From JACDAN01 sp963842235 (GTDB taxonomy: Bacteria; Actinomycetota; Thermoleophilia; Gaiellales; Gaiellaceae), in NCBI GenBank assembly GCA_963842235.1, contig CAWJFT010000001.1, forward strand, positions 1 through 64,000: 64,000 bases of DNA, in the 5' to 3' direction. Position 1 is the first letter of the stretch. Every line of letters starts with the position of its first letter. This document shows, piece by piece, positions 43,518 through 52,236 of the stretch. The notes beneath the pieces were generated by a model that saw only the letters and a program-made list of their open reading frames with translations, ran no database searches and was not told the origin of the DNA. A program made the translations under genes and the position numbers.

Positions 43518-44126
43518 GTGCGCGAGGTTCGAGCCGGCGTCTGGCACTGGGAGGCGCGACACCCGGAGTGGAACGAGAGTCAGTGGTGGGGGCCGCTGGT
43601 CTCGTCGTACGCGATCGACGACGGCGCGCGCCTGTCGCTGTTCGATCCGCTCGCACCACCGGCCGAGATCGAGAAGCTCGCGGAGGACCGGGAGACGGCG
43701 ATCGTCCTGACGTGCCCCTGGCACAGGCGTGAGGCCGAGGCCCTCGCGAAGCGCTACGGCGCGCCCCTGTACGTGCCGCCGCCGGATGAGGGCGACACGA
43801 GCCCTGTCGACGGGACCGTCTTCAGAGAAGGCGAGCGGCTGCCGGTCGGCGTCGAGGCGTTCCCGGGGATGGAGCCGAACGACCTCGTGCTCTGGGTCGA
43901 GAGCCACCGAGCGCTCGTCGCCGGCGACACGCTCCAGGACCGCGGCAACGGCCTGCAGTTCCTTGGCGACTTGACGAACAACGTCCCCGGGGAAGTCGAC
44001 TTGGAGCAGATCCTCGAGGGCATGCAGCCACTGCTCGCGCTACCCGTCGACATCGTCCTGCTCACGCACGGAGCGCCGGCCGATAGAGCGGCGCTCGAGC
44101 GTGCGCTCGCGACGTCTCCGAGCTAG
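43518..44126 (+). CDS. MBL-fold hydrolase-like protein
   Basis: 202 residues, GTG start. Weak metallo-beta-lactamase pattern: SSYAIDDGARLSLFDPLAPPAE, VLTCPWHRREAEALAKRYGAPL in place of HxHxDH, ALVAGDTLQDRGNG and VLLTHGAP. Only some metal ligands are visible (CPWHRR, AGD, THG), so activity is uncertain. Function unknown. Confidence 0.72.
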   Translation: MREVRAGVWHWEARHPEWNESQWWGPLVSSYAIDDGARLSLFDPLAPPAEIEKLAEDRETAIVLTCPWHRREAEALAKRYGAPLYVPPPDEGDTSPVDGTVFREGERLPVGVEAFPGMEPNDLVLWVESHRALVAGDTLQDRGNGLQFLGDLTNNVPGEVDLEQILEGMQPLLALPVDIVLLTHGAPADRAALERALATSPS

Positions 44127-44221
44127 GCACTGCTGGCTCTGCCCACTGGCTCCACAGCCCTCATGTCGATCTCGGTCCCGCGTGTTCGTCTCAAGGCTGA
44201 AACCGAGCGAGAGGAGCGACG

Positions 44222-44572
44222 ATGAAGTACATGATGCTCATCTGCTGGGACGCCGAGAGGATGGACGCCCAGGAAGAGCCCGACCCGAGCGAGGCCGCAG
44301 AGGTGGAGAGCTTCCCCTGGCTCGACGACGTCCAGGCCCGGGGCGTCTGGGTTACCGGCGATCAGCTCGCCCCGCCGCGCCGGGCGCGTTCCGTCCGCGT
44401 TCGCGACGGAAAGGCGATCGTCACCGACGGTCCATTCGCCGAGACCAAGGAGGTGGTCGGCGGGTTCGACATCATCGAGTGCGGCAGCCTGGAGGAGGCC
44501 GTCGAGATCGCCGCCGGGCATCCCGCTGCTCAGGGAGGGACGATTGAGGTCCGGCCGCTCTGGGGGAACTGA
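44222..44572 (+). CDS. YCII-related protein
   Basis: 116 residues, ATG start behind GAGAGGAGCG. MKYMMLICWD at the start, and the family signature DGPFAETKEVVGGFDIIEC in the middle. YCII proteins are small ferredoxin-like dimers, often linked to ECF sigma factors in actinobacteria, function mostly unknown. Followed by the hydrolase after 3 bp. Confidence 0.85.
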   Translation: MKYMMLICWDAERMDAQEEPDPSEAAEVESFPWLDDVQARGVWVTGDQLAPPRRARSVRVRDGKAIVTDGPFAETKEVVGGFDIIECGSLEEAVEIAAGHPAAQGGTIEVRPLWGN

Positions 44573-44575
44573 GCC

Positions 44576-45430
44576 TTGCGCGTCGACGTCAACGGGACGC
44601 GCCTCTGGTTTGACGTCGACGGCCCTGCGCTCGAGCCCGACGGCGATGCGATGCGCGAGCGCCCGACCGTCGTCCTGTTGCATGGCGGGCCGGGAAGTTT
44701 CGACCATTCGTACTTCAAGCCGGACTTCGGTCGCCTATCGAAGGCGGCGCAGGTCGTCTACCTCGACCTGCCCGGACATGGCCGGTCCGACTGGGGTGAC
44801 CCGGCGAGCTGGAGCTTCGAGGCGTGTGCTGACGACGTGCGCGCTTTCTGCGACGAGGTCGGCATCGCGGGACCGATCGTCCTAGGGCACTCGCTCGGCG
44901 GCTTCGTCGCCATGGTCTATGCGGCGCGACATCCCGCCCATCCCTCGGCCCTAGTGCTGCAGTCGACACTTGCGCGGTTCGACCTGGACCGGCTCGTCGA
45001 GACATTTCGCCGAGCCGCTGGGGACGAAGTGGCCGATATCGCCCGGCGCTCCTATGGCGCGGATCGTGAATCGGTGACGCCGGAGGAGTGGGCGCGGTGC
45101 TGGGCCCAGTTCGGCCCCTGGGTGACGGGTGACCAGGAACGGGCGCGTACGATCGTCAACCAGGAGCTCAATGCGCCGGGCCTCGAACTGATGCGCAGGT
45201 TCGACGTACTCGACCAGCTGGGGCGCATCAAGTGTCCGACGCTGGTCTGCGTTGGAGCGGTCGATCCGATGGGGTCGGTGGCCGCAGCGCACGAGATCGT
45301 CGACGCACTACCCGACGGGATCGCGCGACTCGAGGTGATCGAGGGAGCGGGACACTTCCCCTGGAAGGACGCTCCCGACCGGTATTGGCCGCTCCTCATC
45401 GACTTTGTGTCCGCCGACGCGAGCGCTTAG
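44576..45430 (+). CDS. Alpha/beta hydrolase (proline-iminopeptidase-like)
   Basis: 284 residues, TTG start. LLHGGPGSFDHSYFKPDF, nucleophile elbow LGHSLGGFVAM (Ser), acid in VGAVDPMGS and His in EGAGHFPWKDA. Resembles proline iminopeptidases and haloperoxidase-like hydrolases; substrate unknown. Converges with the formamidase gene with a 4-bp overlap. Confidence 0.9.
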   Translation: MRVDVNGTRLWFDVDGPALEPDGDAMRERPTVVLLHGGPGSFDHSYFKPDFGRLSKAAQVVYLDLPGHGRSDWGDPASWSFEACADDVRAFCDEVGIAGPIVLGHSLGGFVAMVYAARHPAHPSALVLQSTLARFDLDRLVETFRRAAGDEVADIARRSYGADRESVTPEEWARCWAQFGPWVTGDQERARTIVNQELNAPGLELMRRFDVLDQLGRIKCPTLVCVGAVDPMGSVAAAHEIVDALPDGIARLEVIEGAGHFPWKDAPDRYWPLLIDFVSADASA

Positions 45431-46401
45431 TCTCGGAAGACCGCTAGCGGCAGCACCGCGCTGACCACGTACTGGCCGGCATCGACAACCTCCGAGATCT
45501 TGAGGTCGACGCTGAGGCTCGAGAGCACGTAGGCGTCCTCGCGGCTCAGGTCGTAGCTCTCGGCGAGGTGGTCGATCATCGCCCGCACAGCGTCCTGCGC
45601 AGCAACGTAGAGGTCGGGGCCGACGCCTGTCGTGCCGTAGAAGCCGCCGCTGTCAACATGCGGCGTCAGCGGGCCGGGCGGCGTCCTGTACTGCGGTGCC
45701 GGAATCGACCGATCCTCATGAAGTGTGAACCGCAGGGCCGCGTACATCGGAGACTCGATACCGGTCACGCAGACCTCGCCGTCGCCCTGGGCGGCGTGGG
45801 CGTCGCCACAGCTGAAGAGCGCGCCCTCAACCTGAACGGGCAGGAACAGCGTCGTCCCGCGCACGAGCTGGCGCGTGTCCATATTGCCGCCGAACGGTCC
45901 GGGCGGCATAACCGCCTGCTGGCTCGCGCCTGCTGGGCAGACGCCCATCGTTCCAAGGAACGGTGCGATCGGGATTGCAATGTCCTCCCGGAGATACGTC
46001 ACGTCGCCGCCGGTGAGATCGAAGATCTTCAGGTACGCATCGGGGAAGTCATCCGGCAGCAGCCCGAAGCCCGGAAGAATCGCCGTCCATCCCCAGCCCT
46101 GCGGATGGAGGTCAAGGATCTCGACTCCCAGGGTATGACCGGGCCGCGCGCCTTCGACGGCGATCGGGCCCGCGAGCGGATAGACGCGATCCCAATCGAG
46201 CGTGGCGATCGCATCGGCCGTCGATTCAGTGGTGATCTGGTTGTCACTGACGTCGCGGGTATGCACGACCACCGTGTCGCCACTTGCAACGGTCAGGACC
46301 GGCTCGTTGTCCGCGTCCCAGCTGAAGTGCACCCGGTCCGCGGGGAAGTAATGCGTTTGCCCCTGTACTCCGGCGGCTGGGAGGACACTGGTGTTCGCCA
46401 T
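45427..46401 (-). CDS. Acetamidase/formamidase-family amidase
   Basis: 324 residues. Motifs GDTVVVHTRDVSDNQ, PLAGPIAVEGARPGHTL, GNMDTRQLVRGTTLFLPV and CGDAHAAQGDGEVCVTGIE match the formamidase family. Hydrolyses formamide or short amides to ammonia and acid. Full length. Confidence 0.92.
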   Translation of the reverse strand: MANTSVLPAAGVQGQTHYFPADRVHFSWDADNEPVLTVASGDTVVVHTRDVSDNQITTESTADAIATLDWDRVYPLAGPIAVEGARPGHTLGVEILDLHPQGWGWTAILPGFGLLPDDFPDAYLKIFDLTGGDVTYLREDIAIPIAPFLGTMGVCPAGASQQAVMPPGPFGGNMDTRQLVRGTTLFLPVQVEGALFSCGDAHAAQGDGEVCVTGIESPMYAALRFTLHEDRSIPAPQYRTPPGPLTPHVDSGGFYGTTGVGPDLYVAAQDAVRAMIDHLAESYDLSREDAYVLSSLSVDLKISEVVDAGQYVVSAVLPLAVFRD

Positions 46402-46422
46402 AGCGTCTCTCCTCTCGCTGCG

Positions 46423-46734
46423 TTAAGTCGTAGACGTTGTTTGCTCGCTGAAGTCGAGCGCGACTTCGCAGCGGTCGACCGACTGGACTTCGCCCGCCAG
46501 AACCTCGATCGCCTGCGAGCGGAGCCGACTGGCGCGCACCTCGCTCCCCTCCATGGCGACCCGGTTTTCCCAGAACGTGACACTCAGCGCCGTCGCGTTG
46601 TCCGGGTCGACGAGCAGGTAACCCCCTTTGCTGCCCTCGATGCCCTGGACTTCCTCGACTGATTCCCGAAACGCCTCGACAACTTGCCCGAAGTTGTCGA
46701 TCGGGATCTGATAGCGAGCAATTCGTGCGTACAT
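46423..46734 (-). CDS. ABM-like small protein
   Basis: 103 residues from ATG behind GGAGGCTGGGGGGAT. Pattern YARIARYQIPIDNFGQVVEAF, GSKGGYLLVDPDNATALSVTFWE matches antibiotic-biosynthesis-monooxygenase-like dimers. Upstream of the formamidase gene, 21 bp apart, so likely co-transcribed. Function unknown. Confidence 0.78.
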   Translation of the reverse strand: MYARIARYQIPIDNFGQVVEAFRESVEEVQGIEGSKGGYLLVDPDNATALSVTFWENRVAMEGSEVRASRLRSQAIEVLAGEVQSVDRCEVALDFSEQTTSTT

Positions 46735-46803
46735 ATCCCCCCAGCCTCCTTGTTCCGACGGCTCAGACGTACCCATCGTCCCAAATCCGTAAGCTCCGCG
46801 CCC

Positions 46804-47550
46804 GTGGAGCCGCTGGAGGGGAAGAAGGCGATCGTCACGGGCGCATCGAGCGGAATCGGCGAGGCGACCGCGAAGGCGCTTCTTCGCGAAGGCGCGTCAG
46901 TCGCCGTCGGCGCGCGTCGGGTCGACCGTCTTGCCGAGCTCGGCGCCGGCGTCATCGCACTCGACCTCGACGTCGCCGATTCAGAGAGCGCCGCGCAGTT
47001 CGTCTCAGCCGCGCTCGACCGCCTCGGCGGTCTCGACATCCTCGTGAACAACGCGGGCCTCGCGCTCGGACGCGATCCGTTCGACGAGAGCACCGAGGAG
47101 GACGAGGAGGCGCTGATCGAGACCAACGTTCACGGCCTCGTCCGGATGACGCGGCTCTGCCTCCCGCACCTCGCCGACGGCGGCCACATCGTCAACATCG
47201 GCTCGATCGCCGGGCGGCAGGCGTACGAGAACGCGGCCCTGTACGTGACGACGAAGTTCGCAGTGCGCGGCTTCACGTACGCGCTGCGCGAGGATCTGCT
47301 CGGCCGCCCGATCCACGTCACGACGGTCGACCCCGGCCTCGTCGAGAGCAACTTCTCGCTCATCAGGTTCCGCGGGGACGAGGAAGCGGCGCGCAAGGTC
47401 TACGAAGGCGTCGAAGCCGTGACCCCGGACGACATCGCCGAATGCGTGGTCTTCGTCGTCACGCGACCGAACCGCGTCAACATCGACGAGCTCGTCGTCA
47501 AAGCCCTGGCGCAGAGCAGCCCTAGTCGGATCCTCCGAGACAACGCCTGA
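46804..47550 (+). CDS. SDR-family oxidoreductase
   Basis: 248 residues from a GTG (MEPLEGKKAIVTGASSGIG). NAD(P) motif TGASSGIG, ILVNNAG, IVNIGSIAG and active-site YVTTKFAVRG; C-terminal RPNRVNIDELVVKA like the YdfG/serine-dehydrogenase group. Its stop overlaps the next ATG by one base. Confidence 0.9.
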   Translation: MEPLEGKKAIVTGASSGIGEATAKALLREGASVAVGARRVDRLAELGAGVIALDLDVADSESAAQFVSAALDRLGGLDILVNNAGLALGRDPFDESTEEDEEALIETNVHGLVRMTRLCLPHLADGGHIVNIGSIAGRQAYENAALYVTTKFAVRGFTYALREDLLGRPIHVTTVDPGLVESNFSLIRFRGDEEAARKVYEGVEAVTPDDIAECVVFVVTRPNRVNIDELVVKALAQSSPSRILRDNA

Positions 47551-49622
47551 TGGCGATCACGATCCTCGAAGGCTCGACCTTCTGTATCTGTGACGAGCTG
47601 GGGGATGTCGGTGGCTGGCCGACGAGCGGGCTCTTCGCCGAAGACACGCGGTTCCTCTCGATCCTCCAGCTGACCGTCAACCGGAGCCGACCCTTGCTCC
47701 TCTCGTCCGGAAAAGTCGACTACTTCTCGGCCGCGTTCTACATGCGCAACCCGCCGGTCGACGGGCTCCTCCAGGACGAGATCTCGATCGTCCGCGAGCG
47801 CTTCGTCGGGGAGGCGATGCAGGACCGGCTGATGCTCCAGAACCAGGCGATGCGCCCGGTCGCCTTCGATCTGACGCTCGAGATCGGCTCGGACTTCGCG
47901 GACATCTTCGCGGTCAAGGACTACGACTTCGCGCTTGGCGATCCGGCGCACGCCGAGCCGCTGCCGCCGTTGGTGCAGCCGCGCTTTGACGAGGAGCAGA
48001 ACCAGTTCGTGCTCGCCGACGAGAGCGGGTTCCCGGCGCAGACGCAGGTGATCCTCTCGCGGCCCGGGCGGATCGAGAAGGACGGCCAGATCACCTACCG
48101 CGTCGAGCTGGAGCCGCGCGAGCGCTGGGACCTGCGGCTCGACATCATCCCGTCCCCCGACGGAGAGCACGTCGTCCCGAGGCTGGCCGAGCGGCGATTC
48201 GGCGACGAGATCGCTCGTGTCCGCGAGTCGTTGGCGGCGTGGCAGCTGCGCGTCCCGCAGCTGCGCTCGAACTGGGACGACCTGGGGCGCTCGTTCGCAC
48301 GCTCGGTCTCCGACATCGCCTCTCTGCGCATGCGTGGAAGCGGCGATGGGATGGAGAAGCTGCCCGCCGCCGGCATGCCGTGGTTCATGGCCGTCTTCGG
48401 CCGCGACACGCTCATCACCTGCCTGCAGACACTCCTCTTCGGTCCGGAGCTGGCCGTCACCGCGCTCCAGGCCCTCCGTGAGCTTCAGTCCCAGGTGGAC
48501 GACCCGGTGCTGGATGCCGAGCCCGGCAAGATCGTCCACGAAGTGCGCAACGGGAAGGCGGCACGGCACTGGCACGGCGCCTATTACGGCACGGTCGACG
48601 CCACGCCGCTGTACCTCATCCTCCTGTCGGAGATCTGGCGCTGGACCGACGACACGACCCTTGTCCGCGATTTTCGAGACAGCGCGATGGCGGCGCTCGA
48701 GTGGATCTCGAAGCGCGGCGATCTCGACGGCGACGGCATGGTCGAGTACAAGAAGCGCAGCCGCCGCGGGCTCGACAACCAGTCGTGGAAGGACTCACAC
48801 GACTCGCAGCGCTTCGCCGACGGGCGGATCGCCGACCCGCCGATCGCGCCGTGCGAGGTGCAGGGATACGTCTACGACGCGAAGCGGCGGATCGCCGAGC
48901 TGGCCCGCGAGGTCTGGCGCGACCGTGAGCTGGCCGACCGGCTCGAGCGGGAGGCGGCTGAGCTTTACGAGCGGTTCAACGAGCGCTTCTGGGTTTCCGA
49001 GCGCAACGGCTACTACGCGCTCGCGCTCGATGCCGAGAAGAATCCCGTCGACTCGCTTTGCTCGAACATCGGGCATCTGCTCTGGAGCGGCATCGTCCCC
49101 GACGAGCGAGTCGACGCCGTCGTCGACCAGCTCATGGGCGACGCGCTCTGGACGGGCTGGGGCGTGCGGACGATGTCGTCGGCCGATCGAGGCTTCAACC
49201 CGCTCGCGTACCACAACGGAACGGTCTGGCCCCACGACAACTCGCTCATCGCGTGGGGGCTTGCGCGCTACGGCCGCTGGCCGGAGGCGCACCGGATCAT
49301 CCGCCAGATGCTGACCGCGGGTCGGCACTTCGACTACCAGCTCCCTGAGGTCTTCGCCGGCATGCCCCGGACGGAGACACGGTTTCCGATCGCCTACCCG
49401 ACGGCGGCCCGGCCGCAGGCCTGGGCGGCGGGCACGCCGGTGTTGCTCCTTCAACTCCTGCTCGGGCTCGTGCCGGACCGCGTACAGAACACGCTCGAGA
49501 CGAATGCGCCTTCCGAGCTCCCTGCCTGGGCCGGATCGCTCAGACTGTCGGGTGTGCGCGCATTCGATCGCCACTGGGAGGTTCGGATCGACGACGGCGA
49601 GGTCCGGGTGAATCCAGGATGA
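47550..49622 (+). CDS. Glycogen-debranching-type amylo-alpha-1,6-glucosidase
   Basis: 690 residues. N-terminal GDE domain (EGSTFCICDELGDV, GLFAEDTRFLSILQLTVN) and a (alpha/alpha)6 catalytic domain with FMAVFGRDTLITCLQTLL, NQSWKDSHDSQRFADGR and VWPHDNSLIAWGLARYG, typical of actinobacterial GH-type debranching proteins. Possible role in glycogen, trehalose or compatible-solute use. Coupled with SDR and glycosyltransferase. Confidence 0.9.
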   Translation: MAITILEGSTFCICDELGDVGGWPTSGLFAEDTRFLSILQLTVNRSRPLLLSSGKVDYFSAAFYMRNPPVDGLLQDEISIVRERFVGEAMQDRLMLQNQAMRPVAFDLTLEIGSDFADIFAVKDYDFALGDPAHAEPLPPLVQPRFDEEQNQFVLADESGFPAQTQVILSRPGRIEKDGQITYRVELEPRERWDLRLDIIPSPDGEHVVPRLAERRFGDEIARVRESLAAWQLRVPQLRSNWDDLGRSFARSVSDIASLRMRGSGDGMEKLPAAGMPWFMAVFGRDTLITCLQTLLFGPELAVTALQALRELQSQVDDPVLDAEPGKIVHEVRNGKAARHWHGAYYGTVDATPLYLILLSEIWRWTDDTTLVRDFRDSAMAALEWISKRGDLDGDGMVEYKKRSRRGLDNQSWKDSHDSQRFADGRIADPPIAPCEVQGYVYDAKRRIAELAREVWRDRELADRLEREAAELYERFNERFWVSERNGYYALALDAEKNPVDSLCSNIGHLLWSGIVPDERVDAVVDQLMGDALWTGWGVRTMSSADRGFNPLAYHNGTVWPHDNSLIAWGLARYGRWPEAHRIIRQMLTAGRHFDYQLPEVFAGMPRTETRFPIAYPTAARPQAWAAGTPVLLLQLLLGLVPDRVQNTLETNAPSELPAWAGSLRLSGVRAFDRHWEVRIDDGEVRVNPG

Positions 49623-50683
49623 GCGCCGCGCCGCTGCGAATCGCGATCGTGAGCCCGGTGTGGTTTCCGGTGCCGCCGTCCGGTTACGGCGGGATCGAGT
49701 GGATCGTCTCCCTCTTGGCCGACGGCCTCGTCGAGGCGGGCCATGACGTGACGCTCTTTGCCTCCGGAGACTCGAAGACGAAGGCGAAGCTTGCGTACGT
49801 CTACGAGGAGGCGCCAAGCCAGTGGATCGGGCGCTCGCACTGGGAGCTGCGTCACGCGCTCGCCTGCTACACGGGCTCCGACGAGTTCGATGTCATCAAC
49901 GACCACACGGGCATGTCCGGAGTCGTCCTGTCCGGGCTCGTCGAAATGCCCGTCGTCCACACCGTCCATGGCCCGATGGATGGAGAGCCAGGCGACATGT
50001 ACGAGCTGCTCGCAGGGCTCGTGCCGAACCTCCACCTGATCTCGCTCTCGATCAATCAGCGGCGGCCGAAGCCGGACCTGCCCTGGCTGGCCAATTGCCC
50101 GAACGCGCTCGATCTTTCGGTCTACCCCTGCAAGCCCCACATGGGCGAGTACCTCCTGTTTCTCGGGCGAATGAGCCCCGACAAGGGCTGCCATCGGGCG
50201 ATCGCCGTTGCGATGGAGCGGGAGGTGCCGCTGAAGATCGCCGGGAAGATGCAGGAGCCGAGGGAGCAGGCCTACTTCGCCGAGTTTGTCGAACCGCATC
50301 TCGGCATCCACGGGATCGAGTACCTCGGAGAGGTGCCGCATGGGACGAAGGTGGAGCTGCTCCAGGACGCCCGCGCCACGCTGTTTCCGATCGATTGGGA
50401 GGAGCCGTTCGGGCTCGTCATGATCGAGTCGATGGCGTGCGGCACACCGGTGATCGCTACGAACCGCGGCGCTGTGCCCGAGGTCATCGAGAACGGGCGG
50501 TCGGGGATCATCGTCGACGACTATCGCCAGATGGCGGACGCGCTCGAGCAGTCGGATGCGCTCGACCCGCTGGAGTGCCGCCGGTACGTCGAGGAGCGGT
50601 TCTCGCCCGAGCGGATGGTCGACGACTACATCGCCGCCTACCGCGAGGCCGTCGTCGCAGCCTCGGCTTCCCTGTCCACGTAG
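49619..50683 (+). CDS. Glycosyltransferase, family 4 type
   Basis: 354 residues, ATG overlapping the preceding stop (ATGA). N-terminal domain SPVWFPVPPSGYGGIEWIVSLLADGL, then FLGRMSPDKGCHRAIAVAMER and the sugar-nucleotide site EPFGLVMIESMACGTPVIATNRGAVPEVIE, typical of GT4 retaining enzymes. Acceptor unknown; gene order suggests a role with the debranching enzyme. The end overlaps the convergent MBL gene by 46 bp. Confidence 0.92.
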   Translation: MSAAPLRIAIVSPVWFPVPPSGYGGIEWIVSLLADGLVEAGHDVTLFASGDSKTKAKLAYVYEEAPSQWIGRSHWELRHALACYTGSDEFDVINDHTGMSGVVLSGLVEMPVVHTVHGPMDGEPGDMYELLAGLVPNLHLISLSINQRRPKPDLPWLANCPNALDLSVYPCKPHMGEYLLFLGRMSPDKGCHRAIAVAMEREVPLKIAGKMQEPREQAYFAEFVEPHLGIHGIEYLGEVPHGTKVELLQDARATLFPIDWEEPFGLVMIESMACGTPVIATNRGAVPEVIENGRSGIIVDDYRQMADALEQSDALDPLECRRYVEERFSPERMVDDYIAAYREAVVAASASLST

Positions 50684-51496
50684 CGCCGGATCCCGGCGTA
50701 GGACTGCCAGAGCGGCATCGCCAGCTCGCCGACGTCGGGGTGGCTGCTCGTTGTTGCCCGCTCGTCGGCGGCCTCGCCGGATGAACTCTTCTTCCGTTGC
50801 GCCTTCTCGGACCCTGGACGTCCAGGTATGGAGGCGGGTGCGGAGCTGGTCGAGGTGGGGCTTCACGTCGTCGGCGAGCCCGAAGTGGATGAGGGCCAGG
50901 CGGCTGGGTGCGCGGCGCTCGAGCTCGTCGATCGTGCGATCCCAGGCCTCGAGGTCGAACTCCGGGGGTGGGGTGGGAGGGGCGACGAAGTCGTCCGGCT
51001 GGATCCGCACTCCGGCGGCGTCGCCGGCATAGAGCGTGCCGTCGTCGGCGAGGTAGGAGACGTGGTGACTGGCGTGTCCCGTGGTGGGGAATGTGGCCAG
51101 GCCGAGCGTGCTGTCGCCGACTGCGTGGACGTTCGCTTCGGGGACCGGGGCCAGCTCTCCCCATAGGTCGTCGAACGAGTCGCCGTAGAGGCGTCGCGCG
51201 CTGCGCTCGAGCCGTGTTGGGTCGACCAGGTGCGGCGCGCCGATCTCGGAGACGTGAACCTGCAGATCCGGATGCTCACGGACGAGGACGCCGGCGGCGC
51301 CCGCGTGGTCGAGGTGGATGTGGCTCAGGAGCAGGTGACGAACGTCTGTGAGGGCGAGCCCGAGCCGGTCTAGTCCTTCCTCGAGTCGCGGAATGCACGT
51401 TGTCGGGCCACAGTCGAAGAGCGCGGGCCCAGCCTGGGTCTCGAGCAGGTAGCAGCCGATGACGCGTTCGACGCCCCGGTGGTGAAGGTCGATTAG
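50638..51496 (-). CDS. MBL-fold metallo-hydrolase, frameshifted and without a normal start
   Basis: The frame reads DLIDLHHRGVERVIGCYLLET, FDCGPTTC, then LSHIHLDHAGAAG (HxHxDH metal site), FPTTGHASHHVSYL and TLYAGDAAGVRI, with THE final HFGLADDVKPHLDQ. After EEEFIR the true tail (EAADERATTSSHPDV to TTASR, TAG at 50638) lies in another frame; removing one base in CCGGCGAGGCC (about 50760) rejoins it. At the N-terminus no ATG, GTG or TTG occurs in frame; the first codons overlap the upstream stop as CTAA. Damaged or misread gene. Confidence 0.75.
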
Positions 51497-52101
51497 GTCG
51501 GCGATCCGGCAATTCTTGCCCGGGCGCGACGGCCGAGGAGGAGAACCGTCGCCAGGGCCAGCGCAAGCCCGACGGCCACGAGCGCCACGAGCTCCGTCGG
51601 GAAGGAGGTCTCGCTCGGCGTCGCGCGCGCGGGCGCCGCGCGCGGGGCCGTGCCGGGAAGGCCGGCAGAGACGAGCAGCTTCTTGAGCCGCGGATCTGCC
51701 TGGAACCAGCCGCCGGGCGTGGCCGTGCCGAAGAGCTGCTGACCCGGCTTCATGTATGTCACCGGTCCTCGCGCCGCGTAGGGATAGAGCTCCTGCCGGA
51801 TCTTGTCCGCCGCGCCCGTCCCGGTCGGCACCGTGTAGGTGATTGTGTACCTGGGCCCGAGGTCGCCCTTGGGGTGGCTGCGGAGCATGGGATCCGGTTC
51901 CTGGCCGAAGGCGGCCGGAAAGAAACCGGCCAGTAGAGTCAGGTCGCCGAGCGGCTCGCCGGCCGACTCGCCGTATCCCGTGAAGGTGATTCCCCCGCCG
52001 CCGCCGGGGCCGTTGATCGAAGCTGCGGACGGGCCCTTGGCAAGCGCCGTGGCGGGCAACGCGAGGACCGCGATCGAGAAAATGAGGAAGAGGCGCTTCA
52101 T
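51493..52101 (-). CDS. Exported membrane-anchored protein, unknown
   Basis: 202 residues; ATG behind AAAGGAGCTCGACG. Signal peptide (RLFLIFSIAVLALPATALA), a soluble part with Gly-rich INGPGGGGGITFTG, TVPTGTGAADKIRQELYPYA and WFQADPRLKKLLVSAGLPG, a Pro/Ala linker and a C-terminal helix (LVALVAVGLALALATVLLLG) with an Arg tail, so anchored with the body outside. No family recognised. Confidence 0.75.
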   Translation of the reverse strand: MKRLFLIFSIAVLALPATALAKGPSAASINGPGGGGGITFTGYGESAGEPLGDLTLLAGFFPAAFGQEPDPMLRSHPKGDLGPRYTITYTVPTGTGAADKIRQELYPYAARGPVTYMKPGQQLFGTATPGGWFQADPRLKKLLVSAGLPGTAPRAAPARATPSETSFPTELVALVAVGLALALATVLLLGRRARARIAGSPT

Positions 52102-52236
52102 CGTCGAGCTCCTTTCGAGACCGCTTCTCCGCCTCTACACCGCACCGAGGAACTCGGTTCCAACCTGACCGCTCCAGCCATGTCCAGGGGCCAGGCCCCC
52201 GGACGCGGCCCGAACGGCGAGGTTGCCCTTGCGAGC

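Noticed and set aside
49451..51010. 519-codon leftward frame
   Set aside because: Only its first ~80 residues are real (MBL-fold C-terminal part); the rest is antisense to the glycosyltransferase after the frameshift.
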